Below are positions 1-10,474 of a stretch of 64,000 nt of DNA, piece by piece (positions within the stretch are counted from its first letter, which is position 1; the number at the start of each line of letters is the position of its first letter). Source of the DNA: Chondrus crispus (Eukaryota > Rhodophyta > Florideophyceae > Gigartinales > Gigartinaceae); the NCBI RefSeq assembly GCF_000350225.1, contig NW_005178511.1, positions 20,322-84,321 on the forward strand, in the 5' to 3' direction. A model generated the notes under the pieces. It was not told where the DNA came from, made no database searches, and worked only from the letters and a program-made list of their open reading frames with translations. The position numbers and the translations under genes are program-made.

Positions 1-577
1 TCTTCGTAGTTTCGCCCTGCAGCCGCAGCTCTACCACCTCGTACGCCTCTGCCTCGTCCTCTCCCCCTGCCTCGTCCCCTTGCTCTTCCTCGAACTATAT
101 TGCGTACTCGTGCGCTGTCGTCTGTATTCAGGCCTGTTCCCCTGCGTTGTGACGCTCCAGCTGTGGCCATTTGGCGTTCTGCGGTCGAGATTGTTCTTGC
201 AGCGGGTGTCGGCGGATTCGAACCTGCATGGTCAGGCTCTTCTTGGAAGACAGACGCCATAAGGAAGGGGGCAAGCGGCAAGCGGAGTGAGGCGCATGCA
301 GCAGGCCGTAGCAGCCCTTGCTGAAATCCGTTTTCAAAACTTGAAGTTGTGTTGGGAAGCCTAGCCCCAGACGCAGAATGACTAGCTTGATTGAATGATA
401 ATGTGGCGTCAATTGGCTGCTAAAAAGGGCAAAAGGAAGGTATGTTTTGTGTCCCCAAAGTACACTGTAGTGTACTTCGGAACATATCCGGGAAGTTTGA
501 TTTCTTTCAGAAGTACACTGGAGTGTACTTTACGAACAGTAGGAATATCATTGCCTTGCATTCCTTCCCTAAAGTGC
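1..577. other. no gene recognised
   Basis: No conserved protein is recognisable in any frame. The stretch holds a pair of 20-bp palindromes (listed separately) and, near position 209 on the minus strand, a short motif resembling a tRNA T-loop that does not fold as a tRNA. Confidence 0.5.
458..530. repeat. pair of matching 20-bp palindromes
   Basis: Positions 458-477 and 511-530 are copies of one palindrome, AAGTACACT-NN-AGTGTACTT, differing only in the two central bases (GT and GG). They are 53 bp apart centre to centre, about five helical turns. They lie just outside the left end of the pogo-like element. A paired binding site for a dimeric DNA-binding protein is possible, but no flanking gene makes this more than a guess. 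Confidence 0.7.
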
Positions 578-579
578 TA

Positions 580-605
580 CCCTTCTCACCGGCTCAATTT
601 GGGCA
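580..605 (+). repeat. left terminal inverted repeat of pogo-like element
   Basis: About 26 bp. It matches the reverse complement of 2822-2847 with one C/T difference inside GGCTYAATTTGGG, one missing C in the terminal C run and one difference near the inner edge. TA precedes it. Confidence 0.8.
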
Positions 606-1008
606 CATTTTGACACCTCTCGAAATCTCTCATTTTACCACTGTATTCGCCAATTTCTTCTTACAAAAAAGCCACCACTGCCAGCCCCAGATGCCATCCG
701 GCTCAATTCGAGCACCCCCACCGCGGCGTACTCACCGGAGTTGCGACAGTCCGAGCAAACTTCGTGCCGCAATTTGTTAGCGATCTCCATCCGGACTGTC
801 TCCCCTGCCCTGAGCACAAAACGGGGAGCGCCTAGGCCATTTTTTAAGGGGACATCATCTAAAGAAGTCCAAAAGCTACTCCCAAATTGCGGACAACCTC
901 CTCCTTTCCCGTAGGCACTACATTTTCCTTATCACCGGATGTCGTGCTCGACACACTCCGCCCATCTGCTTGGACAGCTGCTATGATTTCTTTATCAACA
1001 TTGGCATA

Positions 1009-2520
1009 CTATGCAGTCTCTGAAACCCGCTGTGAGACGTCGGATGTCAGCACGGCCGCGCCTTGCATTCTGCCACTCCTCTTACGAGCTTTTCGAGTCG
1101 CCGATGCTGTCTTGGACGCGCGTATCTCGCTAACCAAAATTTTGTTGACCCGATAGTGCGATCGTAGAACACAGGCGACTTCTACCAGCAACCGGGATGC
1201 CGGCAGTCTCCCGTCTGTCAGCTGATGGATTCTTCTTTGTAACTTGTTTGTTTGGAGCCGAGAACCATCAAGTTTTTCTTCACTTGCATGGCCACGTACT
1301 GTACTCACTGGAGTATTCTTGCAAACAATTGAAGGGGAATTATAGGACTCTGGGGAGGACACAAACTCGAGAAAGCGGTAGTCCATGGGCCAGAGGCCAC
1401 ATTTTGAGAAGGACTTTCTGGCATCATCTGGCGTGATCGCTTGGTGTCCGGCCACTGCCAGTTTGATCTTGTACGAAGTGTTGGCCCAAGACAGATGGCT
1501 CATGGACAACAATTCGTCCCGAATTCTGCGCACTGTTTGCTGAAATGTTCGATTTACAAACTGGTCGCAAGTTTGTAGAATATGGGTTGTGTTTGCCGGG
1601 AGTCTTACGACAACAATATTTATTCTCTCACAGGCTTCAAACCACTCCAAACCGTCTCGAGAGCTGTGGCCGTCCACCAAGAGGAAAATATGGTTTTCTG
1701 AATCGATAGCTTTTCTCACATGATTGTTGATGTGTTCAGCATTTTTGACGATAATCTTGCGGTCCACGGACCCCCATTTCGTCACGTGGAGAGCGGTTTC
1801 TGGCGGAAACCATCTTTCCTCACAAAGCCAGTGTGGGACCCGTATGAATTGGTAAAGTGAATCTTGCTGAGGGGTTGCTTCCAAGCATTCACAACCTTTT
1901 TTCCCGACGCCGGAAGAAAAAGGGGCGCAATATTCCCACAAGCAGCTACGGCAATTCCCGCTGTGACATGCTTTCCTGCGTCCTTTATGCTGCTTTTTGA
2001 CACCCCACTACGCGCACTGGATGAGATGTAACACTTCACTTTCCGGCCATACCCCCCCCCTGATACGGCCGTCTCGTCCCAGTTCCAAATGCGGTGTGGA
2101 TCTAAACAAATTCCCGGATGCTCTTGCGCAACTTTTTCGAAGGCCTGCTTGAGAGTCAATACATGGGACTGGTTTTCAGCAGCAAGACGAGCGCTGGAGA
2201 CGTTTTCAGCAACGCGGTAGGCAAGGGAGCGGTTTCGAGCCTGGAAAGAGCGGATTGCGTCTGGTGAGGGCAGTCCATGGGCATATTTCACACAGTGATC
2301 TGCGGCTATTCGGGCATGTACAATGCTCATTACTGAGTTTTCTACTGCAAATCAGTGCTTGGCGGCATGAAGGGTCCGTTCGACGACAAGTTTTTCCTCG
2401 CATTGAAACAACAGTTATGCGGCCAGGGTGATTGCTTTCCGGATTAAGCATTTTCTCAAGCGCTTCCGGGTTTGAGCCATCGTAAGCTGATTTGATTCTT
2501 GTAGCTGTGGTTCGGGACAC
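1009..2520 (-). pseudogene. pogo/Tigger-like DDE_1 transposase, frameshifted
   Basis: Three overlapping minus-strand pieces in alternating frames (2520-2206, 2330-1782, 1941-1009) together read as one DDE_1-family transposase. Recognisable features in order are an N-terminal DNA-binding-like segment, the first catalytic block with NWDETAVSGGG, the second block with LLVDGHSSR, and the third with PANTTHILQTCDQF. The three acidic residues therefore follow the DDD arrangement of pogo-like transposases. Two frame changes break the gene, so it is a pseudogene. The C-terminal 100 residues are basic and of unknown role. It lies inside the TIR-bounded element at 578-2849. Confidence 0.8.
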
Positions 2521-2650
2521 GCCTGTCTCTTTGGAAGCTTGGAGGGCGCTTTTGCCCTCCTGTATTAAAGAAAAGAGCTTTGCACGGTGAGCACGCTCCT
2601 CCTATCTCTTATTGATTCGCCTTTCGTTTGCGAGCGTTTGCGCTCTCATG

Positions 2651-2673
2651 GACGGTGGCATAATGCCACCGTC
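2651..2673. repeat. 10-bp inverted repeat with 3-nt spacer
   Basis: GACGGTGGCA, TAA, TGCCACCGTC. It lies between the transposase start and the right TIR of the pogo-like element. Confidence 0.7.
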
Positions 2674-2796
2674 AGCTCAGCGTGCGTGTAGAGAGGAGGA
2701 GGGAGGACTCAACTGTCTGGGTGTGGGGTGTGAATATGTGAGATGAAGTGTGGCATTTTTTAGAAGGCGGGAAGGGCGGAGGATTGTTGTTTGAAT

Positions 2797-2847
2797 GGTG
2801 CCCAAATTAAGCCATTACAGTACCCAAATTAAGCCGGTGAGAAGGGG
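2797..2847 (-). repeat. right terminal inverted repeat of pogo-like element, with internal duplication
   Basis: Reading inward from 2847 on the minus strand gives CCCCTTCTCACCGGCT then TAATTTGGG. The segment CCCAAATTAAGCC occurs twice in tandem within this end (near 2800 and near 2823), whereas the left end has a single copy. TA follows at 2848-2849. Confidence 0.75.
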
Positions 2848-2985
2848 TACGGGGAGTATCTTTGCCCGTGCGGTGCGTTTTGCAATTGTGCTCCCAGTTT
2901 TATACCACACGCTTCCTCTTTCCCATTCGGCACCTCTCTCCCTTTGAAGACGCCTTCGGACACGTATCTCTTCCTGCCAGGCAGA

Positions 2986-4305
2986 ATGCCTGCAATTCTT
3001 GTGCGGTTCACCGACTCAGAACAAATGCATTCGGTTGAAGCAGACCCTTCACGCGCATCTCTACTAGATTTTCGGTACCAACTCTTCTCTTTGACTGACA
3101 TTCCGCCTGACCAAATTGAGGTCCAAGTCGGAACAGAGCACTTCTTTCCTAATGACGACCTTGACGCAGGTCGAACACTAGCTAGCATCGGAATCTATCC
3201 GGGAGATATTGTTATTTGTAGAGACGTAAATGGTACCAAAGGACAAGTACAGCTTCATGAGGTACAACAAGAGACGAAGGCCTTGGGTGTGTCAGACTTG
3301 CAAGCAGCGCTCGAACAAGTTTCACTCAACTCCAGCAATAGGAAATCCGTAGCGGGCGCTTCGTCGGACAATGGCCACCAAGTCGATTCAAAGACACGCG
3401 AATTCCTTTCGCAGGTATCAAAGTACCAGCAGGCTGTGTGCGCATATGAAGATGCCGACTTCCAAGACAAGGCGAGAAAAACAGCCCCGCTACAGGAATT
3501 GCGACTCAAAGCCAACGACCGGCTTGAAAAGCAGCGCAAGGACTACCCGACCTATGAGCTTGCCCTTGCCAAAGAGCTGCTTACTTGGTTTAAAGAATCA
3601 TTTTTCACTTGGGTCAACTCCCCAGACTGCTGGTCTTGCGGCAAAGAAACGGCCTTGGTCGGGATGGCGCCTCCAACGGATCATGAATTGAAGCACGGCG
3701 GCTCGCGAGTCGAGCAGCACGACTGCCAAGCGTGCGGTGCGACGACGCGGTTCCCGCGCTACAACGACGCGGGGAAGCTACTGGAGACGCGCAAAGGGCG
3801 GTGCGGCGAGTGGGCGCAGGCGTTCACGCTGATAGCGCGGGCGGCCGGGCTTCGCGTACGCGTCGTGCACGACTGGACGGACCACGTGTGGACGGAGATA
3901 TACACGCCCGAGGGGGAGGGCGGCGGGAGATGGGTGCACGCGGACTCGTGCGAGAATGAGCTGGATAAGCCGCTGCTGTACGAGAGCGGGTGGAAGAAGA
4001 AGCTCAACTATTGCGTGGCGACGGGCGTGGATTGCGTGATGGACGTGACGAGACGGTATACAGAAGATTTTAAGGCGCTTGCGGTGAGGAGGACGCTGGC
4101 CGAGGAGGGCGCGTTGCAGAAGGGGCTCGCGCGTATGAACGAGGAGGTGATCGCGAAGCTGCCTATCGGGGAACGGGAGGAGGCAATGAGGAAATACTTT
4201 GCGGACGTTGAGCAAATTGGGTTGCCACAGGCAAGTGGTGAAGGGCTTTCGGGACGGCAGTCGGGCAGTCAAGCATGGATTAACGCGAGAGGGGAAGGGG
4301 GATGA
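2986..4305 (+). CDS. NGLY1: peptide:N-glycanase (PNGase), cytoplasmic
   Basis: This enzyme removes N-linked glycans from misfolded glycoproteins exported from the ER, in the cytosol and ahead of the proteasome. The 439-residue protein starts at the first ATG, MPAILVRF. Residues 1-80 look like a ubiquitin-like fold, as in plant and fungal relatives. Zinc-binding pairs are CWSC (215, 218) and CQAC (247, 250). The transglutaminase core has the catalytic triad: Cys273 in GRCGEW, His300 in TDHVWTE and Asp320 in HADSCEN. No PUB domain or C-terminal sugar-binding PAW domain is present, so the architecture is closer to yeast/plant PNG1 than to animal NGLY1. The frame is uninterrupted. The last 40 residues are low complexity and Gly-rich. 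It is the first host gene after the pogo-like element. Confidence 0.95.
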   Translation: MPAILVRFTDSEQMHSVEADPSRASLLDFRYQLFSLTDIPPDQIEVQVGTEHFFPNDDLDAGRTLASIGIYPGDIVICRDVNGTKGQVQLHEVQQETKALGVSDLQAALEQVSLNSSNRKSVAGASSDNGHQVDSKTREFLSQVSKYQQAVCAYEDADFQDKARKTAPLQELRLKANDRLEKQRKDYPTYELALAKELLTWFKESFFTWVNSPDCWSCGKETALVGMAPPTDHELKHGGSRVEQHDCQACGATTRFPRYNDAGKLLETRKGRCGEWAQAFTLIARAAGLRVRVVHDWTDHVWTEIYTPEGEGGGRWVHADSCENELDKPLLYESGWKKKLNYCVATGVDCVMDVTRRYTEDFKALAVRRTLAEEGALQKGLARMNEEVIAKLPIGEREEAMRKYFADVEQIGLPQASGEGLSGRQSGSQAWINARGEGG

Positions 4306-4799
4306 GGCGAGCAGAGGTGTGGTGATTCGGTTGAGGGGTTGTACCACAGCGGTTAATCATTGCTCTTTAGAGAGTCACTTTGACAAAGCGCAGCATTGCA
4401 TGCATCGCTTCGAGTTTCGTCCTCAACTGCTAGCATGTCGTGCTCATCCCCGTTGTCGACTCTTTCTCGACATAAACGAGTAGCCTTCGCTTCTGCTCCC
4501 GCGCGAGCCACACGAGCTTTCCGAGCGCCATCGCCGGGAGCTGAAAGGGTCGGCGCGCTCGTGCATTTGTGCACGACGCAAGCGGCAGAAACGCAAAAAC
4601 GGGCGGTGCAGTGCATGAAGTTAGGATGAGTAGTTTAATTTGTACTACAAGACGCGGCGCGGCCACGGACCCGCGGCGCTCGCTGCGCGCGGTCTCGGCA
4701 AGCTCTCGGGCGCGTGGGGCGTCCCGAAGCGTGTGCGACTGCGCGGGCGTGCACGGGCGCGTGCGCCGGTGCGGCTGGCCGCGAGCGGCGGCGGCGCAG
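4306..4799. other. intergenic, convergent gene ends
   Basis: Lies between the stop of PNGase (plus strand) and the stop of the small minus-strand gene at 4800. It presumably holds both 3' ends. No conserved protein or element is visible. Confidence 0.5.
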
Positions 4800-4943
4800 T
4801 TAGAGTTTCTTGAGGGCGTCGTTGGCGTACAGCAGGGTGTCCGTCGAAGGGTCCATAGAGGCGAGCGCACCGACGGAGAGGACAAGGATGACGATGAGGC
4901 CGAGCGAGCTCCAGAAGATGATCTGGAACATTTCGTAGTCCAT
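4800..4943 (-). CDS. 47-residue protein resembling the C-terminal tail of ATP6AP2 (V-ATPase accessory)
   Basis: The 47-residue frame begins MDYEMFQIIFW, has one membrane segment (about residues 7-28), and ends with a short charged tail containing SMDPSTDTLLY. In animal ATP6AP2/renin receptor and its relatives the transmembrane helix is followed by a nearly identical MDP-x-x-D-x-(L/I)-(L/I)-Y motif, the part that associates with the V-ATPase membrane sector; this comparison is from knowledge of the family. The ATG was chosen because a C-rich leader typical of genes in this window runs right up to it. The frame stays open about 78 codons further upstream, but that part is Pro/Arg-rich, lacks a signal peptide and looks like leader. 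The large luminal domain of ATP6AP2 is absent. It could be a stand-alone tail protein or the last exon of a longer gene. Confidence 0.6.
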   Translation of the reverse strand: MDYEMFQIIFWSSLGLIVILVLSVGALASMDPSTDTLLYANDALKKL

Positions 4944-6082
4944 AGCGAAGGGGGTGGGTGGGCGGCGGGGTGCGGGCGGGGGGAACGTGGACGGGGGAAG
5001 GGAAGGTGGGAGTCGCTTGTTGGCGAGGAGGATGGTGTGGCGCAGCGAAAGGACTGGGCGGGATGTTTGCGCAACGGAAGCATCCGATTGACAGTTGGGA
5101 TTCACAGGACGGGTTCGCCTGTGTTGCTGACAACCTTTACACGTGTACACGGTAACGATTCTGCAACACGTGTGCACGTGGAATATTTATTCGCGTAAAT
5201 TTTCACTCGAGCCCTAAACGTTTTTCCAACATTTGTCTTCTGGCCGCCGGAGCTCGTGCATTTGGCGATCGCCGGCGGGCAACCCGTTCACTGTCCAAGC
5301 TTTGGAATCCTATTTAAGCCGCCTCACGTTCACCACTCCTTCCGCTACGAACGAGGTTGTCAGCTTGCAATCCTCGATAGCCTGTGCCTTCACACAGGCG
5401 CATCCCGCTAGTCCAAGTACAGTCCCGAACAACACTAGCCCGTTGGCGGGCCCAGCACCGCGGTGGCCGTCGCCTCTGCGTCGCGGGCCTGTCCGCGCAC
5501 TGCGTGTTACCCGTTGCTTCTCCCTTTCTATCCATTCTCCGCGATCTAGTAGAGCGCCAATCGCCGGTTTAACGAACTGCACAAATTCGACTTGTACTTG
5601 TTCTGTCGCATTTCTGTTGCGACAGTTCAATCATACCGGCGTAGACAAAAGATGTCGTCAAAAGCACCCATGTTGTCGCTTATTCACGCGCTCGTGGGCC
5701 GTAACCGGCACCGACAATTACTCTAGCCCTTCTGTACATTTAAACATTAGATTGTTCTCAGCCAGCGGTCGAACCCGAAGAAGCAAACCATTGATATCCA
5801 CACATATTCGCAGTAGATAGCTGCTCCTGCTGATTTCTATATCAAGGTCCGAGTCGCAATATATATCTGTTGCTGTGGTATGCAGTCAGACTGTGGCAAG
5901 AACGGTACACCGCAAACGTTTGCATTTAATCATCGGTGCCATATGTGAGGAGAAAAGACCATTGTTGAGAAAAGACTCACGAATTGGAGGCCCGTTGAAG
6001 GATCACAAAATCTATAGGTGAAAACCCTGTCAAATTTTAATCGACGGTCTTCTCTGCAATGCCAGGTTCTGCAACAAGACGC
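4944..6082. other. intergenic region with C-rich leader
   Basis: Positions about 4944-5045 are C-rich on the minus strand, the leader of the small membrane protein. A CTGTCGCA/TGCGACAG inverted repeat with a 7-nt loop sits at 5603-5625 and is within chance expectation. No conserved coding sequence is recognised, although several frames of 100-195 codons are open in both directions. Confidence 0.4.
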
Positions 6083-7183
6083 CTAGTTAGCGATCATCTG
6101 TTCGTAGAAGGCCTTCCCAGCCGACTTGTCCGCCGAGGCAGTTATGGTCTTTTTCTGCACCTCCTTCTTCTGGATTCTGGCGTACGGGTTGAGTTTGAAC
6201 AACACCTCCGTGTTACGGAGCGGATTCTTCTTCCTCTGTACCCACGTTTTCTTCTCAGCGATCGGTCGGATCACGGACTGGATCTCATCCGAGTTGATAA
6301 TACGCGCCACATCCGAGTTGGAAATGATATTCTTCGGCAGCACAAAATTCTTCTTGATCGAAGATCCAGTTTCGCCGGTCCCGTAGATCGAGTCCAGCTT
6401 CTGAATCGCCTTCTCAGTCCAGATCACAAAGCGCCCGACGTGTCCACCGGGGGCAAGCTGCAGCAGATTCAAGCAATCAACCGAGCACAAGTCCACACCC
6501 GGCAAGTTCCTGAACGCCTTGACGATCCCATCATCCTTCTCGTACACAACCAACGGCCCACGACGCTGCTTGAACCTACGGTTACGAAGCTTACCCTTAC
6601 CCGCGCGCATTTTCCTCGTCTCCATAACACGTTCGACATCATCGTACGCGCCCAACGACTTGAGCAGAGTAACAGCCTTGGCCGTCTTCTTCATCCCTTC
6701 AGCGGTGCCGTCGATCACGAGCGGGACCTCGGGCACGTCATCAATTTCATGGCCGCGCGCCATCACGAGCGCCGGCAACGCACTAGCAGCGAGCGCCGAA
6801 ACCACGGCATACCTCTTCTGCTTGCGAGGGACCTTACGGTGCCATTTCCTCCAGATCCTCGTGGGCGCAAACATGCGGCCGCCTCGGCACATGTTTCCGA
6901 ACGCACCCTGTCCGGAGCGATGCGTACCGCCACCCGGGACACGCGGGATACGCGACACGGCGCGGCCTGTGCCCCACGACTCGGCGGAACTCTGCATGCC
7001 GGCCATGCGCGAAACGGCGTACGGCTGGCGGTGGTTCTTGCGCATGCTCGTGTGCACGATCTGCACAAGGTCGTTGCGGATGGGGGCCGTGAACACGGCG
7101 GGCATCGACGTCGAGCCGGACGGCTGGCCGGTCTCGGCGCTCAGAACCGTCACGACGGGGCGCGCGGCGGCGGGGCTCGACAT
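6083..7183 (-). CDS. RPL4: 60S ribosomal protein L4 (uL4)
   Basis: A 366-residue large-subunit ribosomal protein that lines the nascent-peptide exit tunnel. The core is diagnostic: residues 84-118 carry [16 protein letters not shown] and [20 protein letters not shown], the long loop that reaches into the ribosome. The downstream part has the eukaryotic-type Lys/Arg-rich extension typical of eukaryotic L4. The length fits the family, which is usually 360-430 residues. The start ATG lies at the end of a C-rich stretch with no earlier in-frame ATG. No intron is apparent. The C-terminal tail beyond about 340 is shorter than in animals. Confidence 0.96.
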   Translation of the reverse strand: MSSPAAARPVVTVLSAETGQPSGSTSMPAVFTAPIRNDLVQIVHTSMRKNHRQPYAVSRMAGMQSSAESWGTGRAVSRIPRVPGGGTHRSGQGAFGNMCRGGRMFAPTRIWRKWHRKVPRKQKRYAVVSALAASALPALVMARGHEIDDVPEVPLVIDGTAEGMKKTAKAVTLLKSLGAYDDVERVMETRKMRAGKGKLRNRRFKQRRGPLVVYEKDDGIVKAFRNLPGVDLCSVDCLNLLQLAPGGHVGRFVIWTEKAIQKLDSIYGTGETGSSIKKNFVLPKNIISNSDVARIINSDEIQSVIRPIAEKKTWVQRKKNPLRNTEVLFKLNPYARIQKKEVQKKTITASADKSAGKAFYEQMIAN

Positions 7184-7679
7184 GTTGGATTGCGGGTGGA
7201 GCTAGGCGGGAGGGTGACTCTTGCGTGATTGACTTTCGTGCGGTCGGTTGTAGAGGTTGGGGAGGGGGGCGATGGTAATCAGGAGAGGGAATATGGCGGA
7301 GAGGTCGCCGGTCGGCGGCGATTTGATCGTGAACAATTTTGCCAAATATTTTGCCAAATATTTTTAGTCATGAAATTTCGCCTATTTAGGTTTGCGAGAA
7401 AATGAGCCAATAGGGTACGAAAAAGGAGAAATGCTACGTCCATACGGTCCCAAACTTTGAAAAGTAAAAACTCGAAAAACAACCAAAACAAGCCTGAACC
7501 TGGAAAGCCTGATGACGCAGCTGTGCCGCGGCTTGTCAACATGCTTCTCTCATACTGCAAGCGAAGTTGTCAACATGGCAGTTGGTTAGAGAAGAAGAGG
7601 ACACATTTATCAACTACTCTGCTGTCTTGGCAAGCAACTCCCTCCCTCGCCCAACAAGTACGAGTACGTGCATACCTTC
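7184..7679. other. intergenic, uL4 leader and galactokinase upstream neighbourhood
   Basis: The first 80 bases are the C-rich leader of uL4 (read on the minus strand). A direct repeat TTTTGCCAAATA occurs twice near 7337-7362. No gene is recognised. The 3' end of the galactokinase gene abuts at 7680. Confidence 0.5.
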
Positions 7680-8894
7680 TCACGCCGACGGAATCAGTTC
7701 AGTGACTGCCCTAGCCCCATCCCCTGCGAGTGTTGCAAACACGGTGGCCTCTTTGTTATTGTTGTGTTCCGGATACTGCTCCTTAAACGCCTGCATCAGC
7801 GCTTCCACACTTTTCTTCGCCACTAGCGTGACCGTACACCCTCCAAACCCACCCCCCGTAATCCTGCTCCCATACACCCCATCCACGCCCATCGCAATGT
7901 CCACAAGCGCGTCAATCTCTGGCGTGCTCACCTCGAACAGATCTCTCAGCGACACGTGACTCTCATGCATAAGCTTCCCAGTCCGCACCAAATCGCCATT
8001 CTCGAGACAAGTCTTCGCCTCCAGCGTGCGGATATCCTCCTGGATCGCATGCCGCGCCCGCTTCTCCGTTTCAACATCCAGCTCTTCCTTGACGGCCTGC
8101 AACATCTCCATATCACAATCCCTCAAATGTGTCACGTTCTTGTCCGGAAACTTAGCCGCCATCTTTGCCGCCGCGACCTCGCACTGCGCCCGTCTGCTCG
8201 GATACTCCGACCCCGACAGCTCGTGCTTATTGTTCGAGTCCGCGACGACGATCACGGCGTTGGGGTCATTGAGCGGCACGGCCTTCACGTCCAGCGAGCG
8301 GCAGTCAATAAGCAAGGCGTACCCGGTTTGCCCCTTGCTCGATATCAGCTGGTCCATGATGCCGCATGGCACGCCGGCAAACTCATGCTCGCACTTCTGC
8401 CCCATCTTGGCGCGATCGGCCGGGTCGACTTGCAACCCCGCGAGCTGCTCGATGAGCACGCCCGTCGCCATCTCCAGGGATGCGGACGAGCTGAGCCCGC
8501 CCCCCATGGGGACGTCGCTAACGATGACGGCGCGGAACGGAACGATGTTATGCCCATTGCGCGCATATATCGCAGTCATCCCCTTGACGTACTTGACCCA
8601 GCCCGGGGTGTCCGGAGAGAAGGGAGTGTCGCCCGGGGTAAAGGAAAAGGGCTCGTCCGAAAAGGCGCCCGCGACGACATGGCATTGCGTGTCGTCGGGG
8701 AGCGGGCAAGCGACAATGTATGTGTTCTTTTCTAAGGCAAGGGGAAAGACAAAGCCCTCGCTGTAGTCCACGTGCTCGCCGATGAGGTTGACGCGGCCAG
8801 GGGCCGCCACGGCGACCGTGGGGGGGCACGAGAAGGCATTTTGAAAGAGGGACGTGGCGCGGGCGACTCCTGCTTGGTCGGCGGTGGGGCTCAT
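7680..8894 (-). CDS. GALK: galactokinase (GHMP kinase)
   Basis: The protein phosphorylates alpha-D-galactose to galactose 1-phosphate with ATP, the entry step of the Leloir pathway, in the cytosol. From the ATG at 8894 it is 404 residues. Galactokinase signature GRVNLIGEHVDY is at 33-44. The ATP-binding GHMP motif GGGLSSSAS is at 131-139. The catalytic Asp is in GIMDQ (181). Motif 3, SRITGGGFGGC, is near the C-terminus. The reading frame is open 113 codons further upstream, but that part is Pro/Thr-rich leader, and this ATG is preceded by the C-rich stretch seen before other genes here. Floridoside and galactan metabolism would make galactokinase useful in a red alga; that link is inference. 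The gene is intact. Confidence 0.95.
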   Translation of the reverse strand: MSPTADQAGVARATSLFQNAFSCPPTVAVAAPGRVNLIGEHVDYSEGFVFPLALEKNTYIVACPLPDDTQCHVVAGAFSDEPFSFTPGDTPFSPDTPGWVKYVKGMTAIYARNGHNIVPFRAVIVSDVPMGGGLSSSASLEMATGVLIEQLAGLQVDPADRAKMGQKCEHEFAGVPCGIMDQLISSKGQTGYALLIDCRSLDVKAVPLNDPNAVIVVADSNNKHELSGSEYPSRRAQCEVAAAKMAAKFPDKNVTHLRDCDMEMLQAVKEELDVETEKRARHAIQEDIRTLEAKTCLENGDLVRTGKLMHESHVSLRDLFEVSTPEIDALVDIAMGVDGVYGSRITGGGFGGCTVTLVAKKSVEALMQAFKEQYPEHNNNKEATVFATLAGDGARAVTELIPSA

Positions 8895-10206
8895 AGCGGG
8901 TGGATCGGAGCGGATGGTAGTTCGTGAAGGGGTAAGGGTTAAAGTGGGAGAGGGGTTGGGCTTCGGGAGAGGGCTGGGGTGAGATGGGGTGGGGCAAGTT
9001 GTTGACGGGCGATGGAAGGCCCCGATAGTGTAGTTGGCCGACAAGCTAATACGGGTTAAGGGTTGTGCCTGGGGAAGAGCAACGATGATTGGTGTGCATG
9101 CTGGAGGCGATGCTGGCCACGTGCCCTGCATGCACGCCTGGCCATCAGCAGCAGTGCCCGACAAGAGATGAGATCGACTGAGAGTGTGCAGTGCGCCAGT
9201 CATGAATGACTGCCTCGAGTCCGTTTTCTGCACTTGTTGTTGGGCCAGCGCGAGAGGAAACCCCTAACTCTCTGTAATGCCTCGATACGTTACCCCAGGC
9301 CTGGCTCTTGCTGCACGCACAATAAATTTACGGTTTTCAAGAACTTCGCGGGACCTTCCTGCCCCATCGCATACATTACAGTCCGTAGCTTGGTCGCCAC
9401 TAAATCACATAAATGCGGAACATACCGCCAAGTGGACCAATGCCGCACAGGTAGCTTTTAGAATTTCCATCCCCCACGCTCTCAGGGGCATTCTAGGTGT
9501 TTTGGAAAGTAGGAAATTTGGAAATTTGGAAACTCGTCATACGCCACATATCCAATAAGCGCCTGCTACGTTGCCACGTGTCCAGTCCCGTTCCCTCCCT
9601 CCCCAGTCCGGATCCCCCTCTACCCAGACACGTTCCCTCCCTCCCCAATCCCGTTCCTTCCTCTCGCCGTCCCTTCCCTCTCTACACAGCTCCCGCTCTC
9701 GTGCGTTCTTTTCGCCATTTTTTGCGGCCAAGACGTCGACACCTCCAACTCTCCCACCATCACGCCTCACAAAGTGCCTTTTACATCGCTGCCTTCGATC
9801 TCGGCACGCCACCGCCTGAACACTCCGCCCCTCCCACACCTTTCCTCGCCGACGCCTCCAACTCTGTCTCCCGCCCTTCCCCCTCGTTTGCCTGACTGAA
9901 AGTTTCTCTTATCGCTGTGATCGTCGGTCGAGGAGAAATACCCCAACTAATTGACGCCTGTAAGATTGTTTAGAAAACTATTTGCAACGTATCTCCGATT
10001 TTTCTTTTTTTCTCGATCCGCAATACTCTGCCGATCGGGAGACGACGCTTTGCCACATAGAGGAAACGACCAGCCATCTTTCTCTTAAATTGCAGGTGGC
10101 AGAGGGAGCGATTTCACGATGGGAATGAGCAGGCATTGGTATCTGCAATGGCGGTTGCAGAGGGAACGATCGAGTATGAGCACTCCTGGGGCGCACATTG
10201 TGCACA
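8895..10206. other. intergenic, pyrimidine-rich
   Basis: The first 110 bases are the galactokinase leader. Around 9590-9690 are irregular tandem copies of a CCCGTTCCCTCCCTCCCC-like motif. Around 10085-10170 a GCAGAGGGARCGAT motif occurs twice. No conserved protein is recognised. Confidence 0.4.
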
Positions 10207-10210
10207 ATAT

Positions 10211-10256
10211 CGCACTCGAGTACTAGTGTCTATTCGACAATCCTACTCATATGAGG
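10211..10256 (+). repeat. left TIR of piggyBac-like element with subterminal palindrome
   Basis: Outer 35 bp match the right end in reverse complement. A near-palindrome built on CTCATATGAG follows just inside (10246-10255), with a further CATATGAG at 10267-10274. Confidence 0.85.
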
Positions 10257-10474
10257 ATTTGCTCCGCATATGAGAAGCAAATCAAATACGTTCCCGCCAC
10301 TTCCCGTTTTCTTGTAACACAGAAAAACCGAAACCAAAACCCCCACACTCTTGTTTGAGATCCGGGAAGCCACATTCCAGAATTATAAAGGCTATCGAGT
10401 GGAAACAGTCTGGCAGAAAGCACTCAAGAACTTGGTAGTTGGAATTCACGTCTGACAGCAGCGCACAAGGAAAA

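Larger units (their letters stand above)
578..2849 (-). mobile_element. pogo/Tigger-like DNA transposon, inactivated
   Basis: A transposase remnant on the minus strand lies between matching inverted ends. The left end begins CCCTTCTCACCGGCT at 580; the right end is its reverse complement, finishing at 2847. Both are flanked by TA (578-579 and 2848-2849), the target duplication expected of Tc1/mariner-pogo elements. The element is about 2.27 kb. The right end carries a second internal copy of the AATTTGGG part of the repeat. The transposase frame is broken, so the copy cannot be autonomous as it stands. Confidence 0.8.

Noticed and set aside
190-270. tRNA-like T-loop (GCAGGTTCGAATCC on the minus strand) with a TTCCAAG anticodon-like loop
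   Set aside because: The T-stem pairs at only three of five positions, no acceptor stem or D-arm can be formed, and the 5' half is unrelated sequence. Probably coincidence or a very old relic.
5233-5820. 195-codon open frame on the plus strand
   Set aside because: No motif, no homologue recognised, compositionally like neighbouring noncoding DNA, and no C-rich leader before its ATG.
6059-7228. 389-codon open frame opposite uL4
   Set aside because: It is the antisense shadow of the highly biased uL4 coding sequence.
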